A stretch of 64,000 bases of DNA. Source: Jatrophihabitans sp. Lineage in GTDB: Bacteria; Actinomycetota; Actinomycetes; Mycobacteriales; Jatrophihabitantaceae. Below, piece after piece: positions 1 to 7,424 of the stretch (position 1 is the stretch's first letter; each line of letters begins with the position of its first letter). The translations under genes were made by a program, and so were the position numbers. The notes beneath the pieces were generated by a model. It was given only the letters and a program-made list of their open reading frames with translations, searched no databases and had not been told where the DNA came from. Location: assembly GCA_025963285.1 (NCBI GenBank), contig JAOPUX010000071.1, forward strand, positions 46,444 through 110,443. The letters are read 5' to 3'.

Positions 1-488
1 CGGTGGCGCAGCAGTTCGATCTGGGCGTGCTGACGTGGAGCCCGCTGGCCAACGGCTGGCTGACGGGTGCCTTCCGCCGCGGCGTGGAGTTCCCGCAGAC
101 GAACCGGGCCGGACGCCTTCCGGAGGCCTTCGACATGTCGCGTGCGGAGAACCAGCTCAAACTCGATCGGGTCGAGGCGCTGGTTGAGCTCGCCGATCAG
201 GCCGGGCTCACCCTCATCCAGCTGGCGCTCGCCTTCGTGGTCGGCCACCTCGGGGTAACGAGCGCGATCATCGGCCCGCGCACGCACGACCACCTCGACT
301 CGCAGCTCGCCGCGGCGGGGGTCATCCTGTCCGACGACGTGCTGGACCGCATCGACGCCATCGTGCCCCCAGGCACGGTGGGTCCGGTCGATGGCGGCTT
401 CGCGCCGGAACAACTCGTCAGCCCGGTTCTGCGCCGGCGCCCTCCCGCAGGTGAGGCCAATCCGGTCACCTGGACCTACAACCGATAG
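1..488 (+). CDS. Aldo/keto reductase, C-terminal part (cut by window edge)
   Basis: This is the C-terminal 160 or so residues of an NADP-dependent aldo/keto reductase. The reading frame runs in from the left edge, so the GTG at position 3 is an internal valine and not a start. What is visible is the second half of the (beta/alpha)8 barrel: the segment WSPLANGWLTG, then a helix followed by the SAIIGPRTHDHL stretch, which belongs to the 2'-phosphate/NADP-binding C-terminal region of the family. The catalytic Asp/Tyr/Lys/His tetrad would lie upstream, outside the window. A mycofactocin-type SDR starts only 13 nt after the stop, so the two are probably co-transcribed. The substrate is unknown. 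Confidence 0.85.
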   Translation, partial: VAQQFDLGVLTWSPLANGWLTGAFRRGVEFPQTNRAGRLPEAFDMSRAENQLKLDRVEALVELADQAGLTLIQLALAFVVGHLGVTSAIIGPRTHDHLDSQLAAAGVILSDDVLDRIDAIVPPGTVGPVDGGFAPEQLVSPVLRRRPPAGEANPVTWTYNR

Positions 489-501
489 ACAGGACGCACT
501 C

Positions 502-1317
502 ATGGGTCTGCTCGATGGCAAGGTCGCCTTCGTCACCGGCGCGGCGCGGGGACAGGGCCGTAGCCACGCAATACGGCTTGCCCGGGAAGGGGCGGACGTG
601 ATCGTGGTCGACATCTGTGAGGACATCGGGTCGGTGCCGTACCCGCTGGGCACTGCCGACGAACTGGCCGAGACCGTGGCCGCCGTGGAACAGCTCGACC
701 GCCGCATCGTCGCCCGTGCGGTGGACACCCGCGACCAGGACGCACTGCGCGCCGCCGTAGACGAGGGCGTCGCCATCCTGGGCCGGCTCGACATCGTCGT
801 CGCCAACGCGGGTATCGCGGCATTCGGCAGCGGGGTTCCGGCCGTCCAGTTCCGCGACATCATCGACGTGAACCTGGTGGGCACCTGGCACACGCTCGAG
901 GCCGCCGTGCCGCACGTCGTGGCGGGCGCGGAGGGCGGGTCGATCATCGTCATCAGCTCGAGCGCCGGCACCAACGGCAAGACATCGGAGATCGGGCCTG
1001 GTACGCAGGCCTACGTCGCGAGCAAGCACGCCGTCATCGGACTGATGCGCAACTACGCACTCGCGCTCGGGCAGAACCACATCCGGGTCAACGTCATCAC
1101 GCCGTGCGGCGTGGACACCCCAATGATCAACTTCGATCGTGGTGGGGCGATACACGAGAAGGCCGCTGAGCTGCCGTGGGACCTGTCCAACGTGATCCCG
1201 GTGCCCTACGTCCAGCCCGACGACATCAGCGATGCCGTGGTGTGGCTGGCGTCGGACGCCGCGAAGTACGTCACCGGCGTCGTGCTGCCCGTCGACGCCG
1301 GGTACGCATTGAAGTGA
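502..1317 (+). CDS. Mycofactocin-coupled SDR family oxidoreductase
   Basis: A 271-residue short-chain dehydrogenase expected to oxidise a secondary alcohol or reduce a ketone with tightly held NAD. The N-terminal cofactor motif is GAARGQGRSHA (residues 13-23), and the usual loop after beta-2 is replaced by a longer insertion (about residues 38-68, DICEDIG to DRR). Both are marks of the mycofactocin-coupled SDR family, whose bound NAD is thought to be re-oxidised by the peptide-derived redox carrier mycofactocin. The active site is present: ANAG at 101-104, Ser at 152-154, Tyr171 and Lys175. The ATG at 502 was chosen because the same frame upstream is only the shadow of the AKR gene. A second member of the family lies at 40705-41544. 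Confidence 0.92.
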   Translation: MGLLDGKVAFVTGAARGQGRSHAIRLAREGADVIVVDICEDIGSVPYPLGTADELAETVAAVEQLDRRIVARAVDTRDQDALRAAVDEGVAILGRLDIVVANAGIAAFGSGVPAVQFRDIIDVNLVGTWHTLEAAVPHVVAGAEGGSIIVISSSAGTNGKTSEIGPGTQAYVASKHAVIGLMRNYALALGQNHIRVNVITPCGVDTPMINFDRGGAIHEKAAELPWDLSNVIPVPYVQPDDISDAVVWLASDAAKYVTGVVLPVDAGYALK

Positions 1318-1326
1318 GGCCGGGCT

Positions 1327-2496
1327 TCAGGTCAGCGTCGGTTCAGGGACGTTGGCTGCGGCCACGCGCCGGTCGAGAACGAGCCTGGCCACGTTCTCGA
1401 CCTGCTCGGTGCCGGTTCCCAACGTCACCAGATCGGCCGTCGCGCGCTTGAAGTAGAGCTGCGGCGAGCCCTCCCAGGTGAAGCCGATGCCTCCGTGCAA
1501 CTGGATGGCGGCGCGGGTGATCGAGGTGAACGCATCGGACGCGACAGCCTTGGCCAGCGCCACCGCGAGATCGGGGTCGTCGATCTCGCTGTCGCTGTCC
1601 AGTGCCCACACCGCGTGGTACGCCGCCGACCTGGCCTGCTCGACCTCCATCAGCATGTTCGCGCACCGGTGCTTCACCGCCTGGAAGGCGCCGACGGCTT
1701 GGCCGAATTGGATCCGGGTCCGGACGTGCTGCACCGTGACGTCGAGCATGCGCTGGGCGCCGCCCACCTGGCTCACGGCCAGCAGCGCTGTCGCCACCCG
1801 TACGGCACGCGCGCAGACCGCCGGTGCCGCGACCTCGTCGGCGACCAGGCGTGCCGGTGTGTCGGCGAGTTCGAACGTAGCCTGCCGGCGGGTGCGGTCC
1901 ATCGTGAACAGGTCGGTGTGGGCCAGCCCCGCGGCGCCACGTTCGACGGCGAAGAGAGCCAGGCCCTCCTGAGTACGTGCTGGCACGAGCAGGATATCGG
2001 CCGAGGCCCCGTCCGGGACATGGGCCAGCCCACCGCTGAGGGTCCAGCCGCCCGGTCCCGTGGTGGCCGAGACCGTCGCGGCCTCGGGGTCGAACACGCC
2101 GTGGACGGTGGGTGCGGCAAGCGTGGCGATCAACTCGCCGGCGATCAGGCCGGGCAAGTAGTCCTGCCTTGCCTGCGCGTCGGGAAGCGCGATGAGGGCC
2201 GGCAGCGCAAGGCACAGCGCGCCCAGCGTCGGGCCACACACCAACGCCGCCCCGAACTCCTCCACGACCACCGCGTGCGGCACCAGCCCCGCGCCGTCAC
2301 CACCATCGGATTCGGGCACGGCCAGGCCGAACACACCCAGCTCGGAGCCGAAGCGCCGCCAGAGCGCTGGGTCGTGGCCTAACTCGGACTCCATCGCAGT
2401 ACGCACGGTTGACTCGGGTGCCTGCTCGGCACAGAACTCGCGCACCATCGCGCGCAGGGCGACGATCTCCTCGCCGAACTCGAACTCCTGGGTCAT
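1327..2496 (-). CDS. Acyl-CoA dehydrogenase, probable small/partner subunit
   Basis: A 389-residue flavoprotein of the acyl-CoA dehydrogenase superfamily, which introduces an alpha-beta double bond into an acyl-CoA. The C-terminal half shows the FAD-contact segment QLHGGIGFTWEGSPQLYFKR and ends with LGTGTEQVEN instead of the canonical catalytic-Glu motif EGT. It follows another acyl-CoA dehydrogenase (2544-3743) on the same strand with a 47-nt gap. Paired genes of this kind often make alpha2-beta2 heterotetramers that act on bulky ring-bearing acyl-CoAs, so I infer a two-subunit enzyme. The ATG at 2496 was chosen because the longer open frame upstream is the antisense shadow of the neighbouring gene. 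It converges on the SDR at 502-1317 with a 9-nt gap. Confidence 0.88.
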   Translation of the reverse strand: MTQEFEFGEEIVALRAMVREFCAEQAPESTVRTAMESELGHDPALWRRFGSELGVFGLAVPESDGGDGAGLVPHAVVVEEFGAALVCGPTLGALCLALPALIALPDAQARQDYLPGLIAGELIATLAAPTVHGVFDPEAATVSATTGPGGWTLSGGLAHVPDGASADILLVPARTQEGLALFAVERGAAGLAHTDLFTMDRTRRQATFELADTPARLVADEVAAPAVCARAVRVATALLAVSQVGGAQRMLDVTVQHVRTRIQFGQAVGAFQAVKHRCANMLMEVEQARSAAYHAVWALDSDSEIDDPDLAVALAKAVASDAFTSITRAAIQLHGGIGFTWEGSPQLYFKRATADLVTLGTGTEQVENVARLVLDRRVAAANVPEPTLT

Positions 2497-2543
2497 CGCT
2501 GGTCGCCTATCGTGTCGCGGGTCGGGTAGGGACGTCGGAGCGG

Positions 2544-3743
2544 CTAGCGGGGGACATCGCGCCACGGCACGGTCTTGTCGTTGCGCAGCTCCTGGGGCAG
2601 TTTGAGCACGCGCTCGCCGATGACGTTGCGCATGATCTCCGATGTGCCACCCTCCAGCGTCGTTGCACGCGAGCGCAGGTACCGGCGCTGGATGCCGTTC
2701 GGGCCGCTCTCGTCGTCGACCGCGTCCGGGGCGTAGGTGTCCATCAGTGCGCCCTGCGCCGCAAGGAACTCGATGCAGAACTCGTAGACCGCCTGCGTCA
2801 GCTCGGAGCCGGCGAGCTTGGTGATTGCGCTCTCCGGGCCGACCGTGCCGGTGGTCGCGGCGATCCGGGCCCGCTCGATGGTCAGGCGGTGTGCCTCGGA
2901 GCGGACCCACAGCCTGGCCAGCCGCTCGCGGAGCGCTGGCGACTGGTTGGCCGGGTGGTCCACCCAGAGCTGGACGGCATCGCCGATGGCACCGGATCCG
3001 CGGGCGACGACGCGCTCGCCGAGCGAGGTCCGTTCGTCGGCGAGCGTGCTGTTCGCGACGAACCAGCCGCTCCCAACATCACCGAGACGCTGGGTGTCGG
3101 GGATGAGGACGTCGTCGAGGAACACCTCGTTGAACTGGGCCCGACCGGTGAGCTGGCGCAGGGGTCGGACGTCGACACCGGGTGAGTGCATGTCGAGGAT
3201 GAAGTAGGTCAGGCCCTTGTGCTTGGGCACATCCGGGTCGGTGCGCGCGAGCAGCACGGCCCAGCGCGAGATGTGGGCGAGGCTGTTCCACACCTTCTGC
3301 CCGTTGACCCGCCAGCCGTCGCCCTCGCGGACGGCACGGGTGGCCAGACCCGCCAGGTCGGAGCCGGCCCCCGGCTCGCTGAACAGCTGGCACCACTTCT
3401 CTTCGCCGGTTGCGAGCGGGCGGAGCAGTTGCGCCGCGAACTCCGGTGACGCGTAGCGGCGGATGGTGCCGGCCACGATGCCGTAGCCGATCGTGTTGAC
3501 GGTTCGCGGTTCGGGCCCACCGGCCTCGCGCATGATTCGGTTCGCCAACGGCTGGAGCTGACGAGGCGCCTCCATGCCACCGAGTCCCTGGGGGAAGTGC
3601 ACCCAGGTGAGGCCGGCGTCGTACCAGGCGCCCATGAGTTCGGTCAGCGGCACCGACCCCGGTGGATGGCGGGTGACGACCGTTCGGGCGGCCTGCTCCA
3701 CCATGGCGGCATCGGGCGTGGTCTGAACCGCTATGCTCGGCAT
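2544..3743 (-). CDS. Acyl-CoA dehydrogenase, probable large/partner subunit
   Basis: A 399-residue acyl-CoA dehydrogenase. The middle domain has CQLFSEPGAGSDLAGL and VNGQKVWNS, the usual FAD/substrate contacts. The C-terminal domain ends TTLEGGTSEIMRNVIGERVL, in which the usual catalytic Glu position next to GT is Gly and a Glu sits one residue earlier. This form is common in the partner subunits of heteromeric dehydrogenases. It is first in a two-gene operon with the dehydrogenase at 1327-2496. I placed the start at the ATG at 3743; an in-frame ATG at 3752 would add three residues. A -10-like box (TAATGT, minus strand 3754-3749) lies only five bases upstream of the 3743 start, which suggests a leaderless transcript. 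Confidence 0.9.
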   Translation of the reverse strand: MPSIAVQTTPDAAMVEQAARTVVTRHPPGSVPLTELMGAWYDAGLTWVHFPQGLGGMEAPRQLQPLANRIMREAGGPEPRTVNTIGYGIVAGTIRRYASPEFAAQLLRPLATGEEKWCQLFSEPGAGSDLAGLATRAVREGDGWRVNGQKVWNSLAHISRWAVLLARTDPDVPKHKGLTYFILDMHSPGVDVRPLRQLTGRAQFNEVFLDDVLIPDTQRLGDVGSGWFVANSTLADERTSLGERVVARGSGAIGDAVQLWVDHPANQSPALRERLARLWVRSEAHRLTIERARIAATTGTVGPESAITKLAGSELTQAVYEFCIEFLAAQGALMDTYAPDAVDDESGPNGIQRRYLRSRATTLEGGTSEIMRNVIGERVLKLPQELRNDKTVPWRDVPR

Positions 3744-3748
3744 GTAAA

Positions 3749-3754
3749 ACATTA
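3749..3754 (-). promoter_or_regulatory. Putative -10 box of the acyl-CoA dehydrogenase operon (leaderless)
   Basis: Reading the minus strand, TAATGT fits the actinobacterial TANNNT -10 pattern and is followed after five bases by the ATG at 3743. This would place the transcription start on or next to the start codon. No clear -35 box is seen. The assignment is an inference from spacing. Confidence 0.4.
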
Positions 3755-3791
3755 TTGCACCAGTATTGGACTGTCGGCAGTCGTGCTCGGA

Positions 3792-3797
3792 TATGCT
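3792..3797 (+). promoter_or_regulatory. Putative -10 box TATGCT of the cyclase gene (leaderless)
   Basis: TATGCT matches TANNNT and ends six bases before the GTG at 3804. No ribosome binding site precedes that GTG, so a leaderless transcript starting at the GTG is the simplest reading. The same hexamer recurs upstream of several other genes in this window. Confidence 0.4.
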
Positions 3798-3803
3798 GCT
3801 CCC

Positions 3804-4775
3804 GTGGCCACCGTCTCGCCTCGCCGTAACTACACCGCTGGCGACGTCCAGCGGATGGTCGATGCTTATCGGACCTGGGGAAGATGGGGTCCGGACGACG
3901 AACGGGGCTCGACCAACTACGTCACCTCCGCCACCGTCCGTGCTGCCGCCGCGATGATCCGCACCGGCAAGCGATTCTCGCTGGCGATCCCGCTCGACCG
4001 CGAGGGTCCGATGCCGAGCCGCACCGCGCGGGTGAATCCGCAGCACGTCATGTACCGCCACGGCGGCGACATGCTCGTGGACTGGGAGAACGCCAGGCAC
4101 GGCATGTTCTCCACCGATGACGGTGTGTACATGCCGCTGCAGTGCGCCACGCAGTGGGACGCCTTCTGCCATGTCTTCTTCGACGGGCAGACCTACAACG
4201 GCCACGGGCCGGAGTCGGTCACCGGCAACGGCGCGGTGCACAACAGCATCACCGAGGTCAGCGAGAACACCGTGGGCCGCGGGGTGCTGCTCGACTTTCC
4301 GCGGTTCTACGGCGTGCCGTGGCTCGAGCCGACGGAGGCGATCCAGGACGACGACCTCGAGCGGTGCGCCCAGCACCAGGGGGTCGAGATCGGCGAAGGC
4401 GACTTCGTGCTCGTGCGTACCGGCCACATGCTCCGGCGCCGTGACGAGGAGCACTGGGGCGACTATTCGGGCGGCGCTTCTCCGGGCTTGGGGCTGAGCG
4501 CCTGCGACTACCTGCTGCCACGCCACGTCGCCGGCATCGCGTCGGACACCTGGGGCCTCGAGGTGGTCCCATGTGAGTCGCTGCCCGAGGTCAGGTTCGG
4601 CATGCATGTCGTCCTGCTCGTCAACGCCGGGGTGCTGATCGGCGAGATCTGGGATCTCGAGGCACTGGCCGCCGACTGCGCCGACGACGGTGTCTACGAG
4701 TTCTTCCTCAGCGCGCAGCCGCTCACCATCACCGGGGCGGTCGGCTCGCCGCTGAATCCGATAGCCATCAAGTGA
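3804..4775 (+). CDS. Cyclase family protein (kynurenine formamidase-like fold), copy 1
   Basis: A 323-residue protein of the cyclase family (PF04199 type), metal-dependent hydrolases related to kynurenine formamidase that open or close amide and lactone rings. A role in hydrolysing a ring lactone or ester made by the nearby monooxygenases is my inference. In place of the usual HxGTHxDxPxH metal motif it has QCATQWDAFCH at about residues 113-123, and the paralogue at 32323-33258 has QCATQWDGLTH, so the Gln form looks like a subfamily feature. The GTG at 3804 was chosen from its position after a TATGCT box; an in-frame GTG at 3783 would add seven residues. The last codons and stop lie in a 14-nt tandem duplication. 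An SDR follows after 30 nt. Confidence 0.85.
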   Translation: MATVSPRRNYTAGDVQRMVDAYRTWGRWGPDDERGSTNYVTSATVRAAAAMIRTGKRFSLAIPLDREGPMPSRTARVNPQHVMYRHGGDMLVDWENARHGMFSTDDGVYMPLQCATQWDAFCHVFFDGQTYNGHGPESVTGNGAVHNSITEVSENTVGRGVLLDFPRFYGVPWLEPTEAIQDDDLERCAQHQGVEIGEGDFVLVRTGHMLRRRDEEHWGDYSGGASPGLGLSACDYLLPRHVAGIASDTWGLEVVPCESLPEVRFGMHVVLLVNAGVLIGEIWDLEALAADCADDGVYEFFLSAQPLTITGAVGSPLNPIAIK

Positions 4776-4790
4776 GAGCCATCAACTGAG
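4763..4790. repeat. 14-nt tandem duplication across the cyclase stop codon
   Basis: Two adjacent 14-nt units, AGCCATCAAGTGAG (4763-4776) and AGCCATCAACTGAG (4777-4790), differ at one base. The first unit holds the last codons and the stop TGA of the cyclase gene. The paralogous cyclase at 32323 also ends in a 14-nt tandem duplication of different sequence. Confidence 0.9.
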
Positions 4791-4805
4791 AGCAGGCCGA
4801 GCTTC

Positions 4806-5618
4806 TTGATCACGGAACCGGACGCCGCCGCAGTGCCGGACTACGCCTCGCTGCTCCGCCTCGACGGCACGGTGCAGGTCGTCCTCGGCGCCGGGCGCGG
4901 TATCGGTTACCAGAGCTCGCATGCCCTAGCCAGTGCGGGTGCCCGGGTCGTCTGCGTCGACCGCGAGCCCGATCGGGCGGAGGCGGTTGCCACCGAGGTC
5001 GGCGGCATCGCCTGGGCCGGCGAGATTACCGAGCGTGAGCCGATGACCGAGCTCTTCGAGTTCGTCGTGGCGGAGTGCGGCCGGCTGGACGGCGTCGTCG
5101 ACATCGTCGGCCTGTCGCGTTACAAGGCACTGATCGACCTCACCGATGACGATTGGCTGTTCCACCACACCATCGTGCTCAAACACGCGTACCTCGCACT
5201 CGAACTGGCCGGCCGTCACTGGCAGGGCGCCACATCGGGTGGCACGGTCACCTTCGTCGCGTCGTCGGCCGGCCTGACGAGTTCGCCGAACCTGAGCGCC
5301 TATGGCGCCAACAAGGCGGCCCTGATGTCGCTGGTGCGGACGGCCGCGGTGGAGTTCGGGCCATACGGCGTGCGAGTGAACGCGGTGGCCCCGGGCATCG
5401 TGCGCACCCCGCGCGCGCAGGCCAATCCGAAGTGGACCCCGGAGCTCCTGGCAGCCAATATCGAGAGGACCCCGCTGCGCAAGCTCGCCTACCCCTACGA
5501 CGTGGCAGGGGCGATTCTCTTCCTCTCGACACCGTTGTCCGGCCACATCACCGGCCAGTCGCTCGTCGTGGACGGCGGTAACAGCGTCGTCTACAACGTC
5601 GAGTCCCCGACCCCGTGA
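4806..5618 (+). CDS. SDR family oxidoreductase, partner of cyclase copy 1
   Basis: A 270-residue short-chain dehydrogenase. The cofactor motif is GAGRGIG, and the active-site pair is present as SSAGLTSSPNLSAYGANK (Ser, Tyr, Lys). Two features are odd. The NNAG element is DIVG, and the position of the catalytic Asn in the helix-4 motif appears to be Val (TIVLKHAYL), whereas the paralogue at 31465-32283 keeps Asn there (RFNLQHALL). The end (HITGQSLVVDGGNS) is typical of the family. The start is TTG at 4806, preceded by a purine-rich GAGAGCAGG. It follows the cyclase by 30 nt. The same cyclase/SDR pair recurs inverted at 31.5-33.3 kb, so the two enzymes probably act on consecutive intermediates. 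Confidence 0.87.
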   Translation: MITEPDAAAVPDYASLLRLDGTVQVVLGAGRGIGYQSSHALASAGARVVCVDREPDRAEAVATEVGGIAWAGEITEREPMTELFEFVVAECGRLDGVVDIVGLSRYKALIDLTDDDWLFHHTIVLKHAYLALELAGRHWQGATSGGTVTFVASSAGLTSSPNLSAYGANKAALMSLVRTAAVEFGPYGVRVNAVAPGIVRTPRAQANPKWTPELLAANIERTPLRKLAYPYDVAGAILFLSTPLSGHITGQSLVVDGGNSVVYNVESPTP

Positions 5619-5624
5619 CCGTTG

Positions 5625-7262
5625 CTACTTCGTGAAGATCAGGTCCGGGTAGCCGTCGGCCGCCATGGCCTGCAGATCGTTGACGAAGGCAGGCAGGGCA
5701 CCGACGTAGGCCAGGTAGGCGCGCTTCTTGCCGGGGACGTTGTCGCCGAAGAAGAACGACTTGGTCCGCGACATCAGCGTCCCGTTCGCGACCTCGTAGA
5801 CGTGGTCGGTCCAGCGCCGCTGTGCCTCCGGATCCGGCTCGACACGCGCGATGTTGTTGTCGAAGATGTACTTGACGAGGTCGGCGGTCCACTCGACGAC
5901 CGGCTCGGAGCAGCGGGTCGAGTTCCCGTGGCCGCCCTTGCCGTGCGGGCCGCCGTTGATCAGCAGGTTGGGGAATCCGTCGACCTGGACGCCCATGAAT
6001 GTCACCGGGCCGTCCTCCCACTCGTCCTTGAGCTTGCGGCCGCCCTGACCGGTGATGTCGATACGGTCGAGGGCACCTGTGAAGGCGTAGAAGCCGGTCG
6101 CGAAACAGATCATGTCGGCGTCGATGTCGCCCTGGGCGGTACGGACGCCGGTGGCGGTGTACTCGAGGACCGGGTTCTCCTGCAGCGAGATGAGCTCGAC
6201 GTTGTCCTGGTTGAAGGACTCGTAGTACCCGCTCTCGCACGGAACCCGCTTGGTGCCGTAGAGATGGTCGGGGATCAACATGTCGGCGACCTTCGGGTCG
6301 GTGACCCGCTCCCGGATCTTGCCGGCGACGAAGTCACACCAGCCCTGGTTGACCTCCGGGTCGGTTCCGACGTCCAGCGGCAGCCCGGTCCACTTGGCGA
6401 AGCCGGGACGGCTCCAGGCCAGCTCGTACCGCGCGAGCAGCTCCTCCGGCGTGTACGCAGTGGTCGGCGTGGGATCCCAGTTGTGTACGAAGCCGCTGAA
6501 GGTGGTGCGCAGCCACGGGAAGAGCTCCTGGTAGCCCGCTCGGATGTTGCTCATCTCGTCGGCGGAGAGGTCGTGGTTTCGGAGCGGGATGGCCCAGTTC
6601 GCCGTGCGCTGGAAGATGGTGAGCTTCTCGACGTCCTGCTTGGCGACCTCGGTAATCAGCTGCACGCCGGTGGCTCCGGTGCCGAAGATGATGACCTTCT
6701 TACCTGCGAACTCGACCTCGGTGTCCGGCCAGGTGGCCGTGTGGTAGACCTCGCCCTGGTAGTTCTCGAGCCCTGGAGTGTCCGGGTACAGCGGCGCCGA
6801 GAGAATGCCCGTGGCCGTCACTACGAGGTGCGACGTGAACTGCTCGCCGCCACGTGTCGTCACCGTCCAGTTGTTGGACTGCTCATCGAAGGTCATCGAG
6901 TCGATCGGGGTGTTGAGCTGGATGTCCTTGCGCAGGTCGTACTGGTCGACGACCCGGTTGAAGTACGTCTCAAGCTCGGGCTGTCCGGCGAACTCCTGGG
7001 TCCAGTCCCACTCAGCGAGCATCTCCTCGGCGAACGAGTACTGGTAGGTGTAGCTCTCGGAGTCGAGCCGGGCACCTGGGTAACGATTCCAGTACCACGT
7101 GCCGCCGACGCCCCCGCCGCCCTCGAAGCAACGCACCCGGAGGCCGGTCTCGCGCAGCTTGATCAGCTGATAGATACCCGTAAGACCGGCGCCGATCAGG
7201 ATGACATCGAAGTCGGTGTGGCGGGCCGTGCCCTCCACGTGTTCGGCGCCGGTCTGGGTCAT
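5625..7262 (-). CDS. Flavin-containing Baeyer-Villiger monooxygenase
   Basis: A 545-residue FAD/NADPH monooxygenase that inserts oxygen next to a ketone to give an ester or lactone. It shows the N-terminal FAD site GAGLTG (24-29), the GGTWYWNRYPGARLDSES block typical of cyclic-ketone monooxygenases, and the signature YQGEVYHTATW (168-178), a variant of FxGxxxHxxxW with Tyr first. The NADPH site is GTGATG. The WNRYPGARxDSES block puts it with the class that oxidises cyclohexanone and larger rings. A close relative is at 47480-49156 and a more distant one at 13678-15165. The gene stands alone, convergent with the SDR at 4806-5618 and divergent from the esterase. Confidence 0.93.
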   Translation of the reverse strand: MTQTGAEHVEGTARHTDFDVILIGAGLTGIYQLIKLRETGLRVRCFEGGGGVGGTWYWNRYPGARLDSESYTYQYSFAEEMLAEWDWTQEFAGQPELETYFNRVVDQYDLRKDIQLNTPIDSMTFDEQSNNWTVTTRGGEQFTSHLVVTATGILSAPLYPDTPGLENYQGEVYHTATWPDTEVEFAGKKVIIFGTGATGVQLITEVAKQDVEKLTIFQRTANWAIPLRNHDLSADEMSNIRAGYQELFPWLRTTFSGFVHNWDPTPTTAYTPEELLARYELAWSRPGFAKWTGLPLDVGTDPEVNQGWCDFVAGKIRERVTDPKVADMLIPDHLYGTKRVPCESGYYESFNQDNVELISLQENPVLEYTATGVRTAQGDIDADMICFATGFYAFTGALDRIDITGQGGRKLKDEWEDGPVTFMGVQVDGFPNLLINGGPHGKGGHGNSTRCSEPVVEWTADLVKYIFDNNIARVEPDPEAQRRWTDHVYEVANGTLMSRTKSFFFGDNVPGKKRAYLAYVGALPAFVNDLQAMAADGYPDLIFTK

Positions 7263-7384
7263 TGTGGGTCCTCCGAGGACTGCGCTCCCGAGCGGAGCGG
7301 CTAGTTATGTTACTAGTGATGCTATCGCGATTGACGTACGTCCGAATCATAATAGGGCCTGCCGGATTCCGGTACGTGCGCAGG

Positions 7385-7390
7385 TATGCT
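7385..7390 (+). promoter_or_regulatory. Putative -10 box TATGCT of the esterase gene
   Basis: TATGCT overlaps the ATG at 7386. If it is a promoter element, transcription begins near 7397, downstream of that ATG, which supports the GTG at 7425 as the real start. The 160-bp divergent region upstream also holds AT-rich stretches, including TTATGTTACTAG near 7304 and CATAATAG near 7350. Confidence 0.4.
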
Positions 7391-7424
7391 GAGAACCATC
7401 ATTGGCCGCGCGAAGGATGGCGAC

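Noticed and set aside
5622..7304. 560-residue open frame on the + strand over the Baeyer-Villiger monooxygenase
   Set aside because: It is an antisense shadow caused by high GC third positions; its protein has no recognisable motif, while the minus strand encodes a full monooxygenase.
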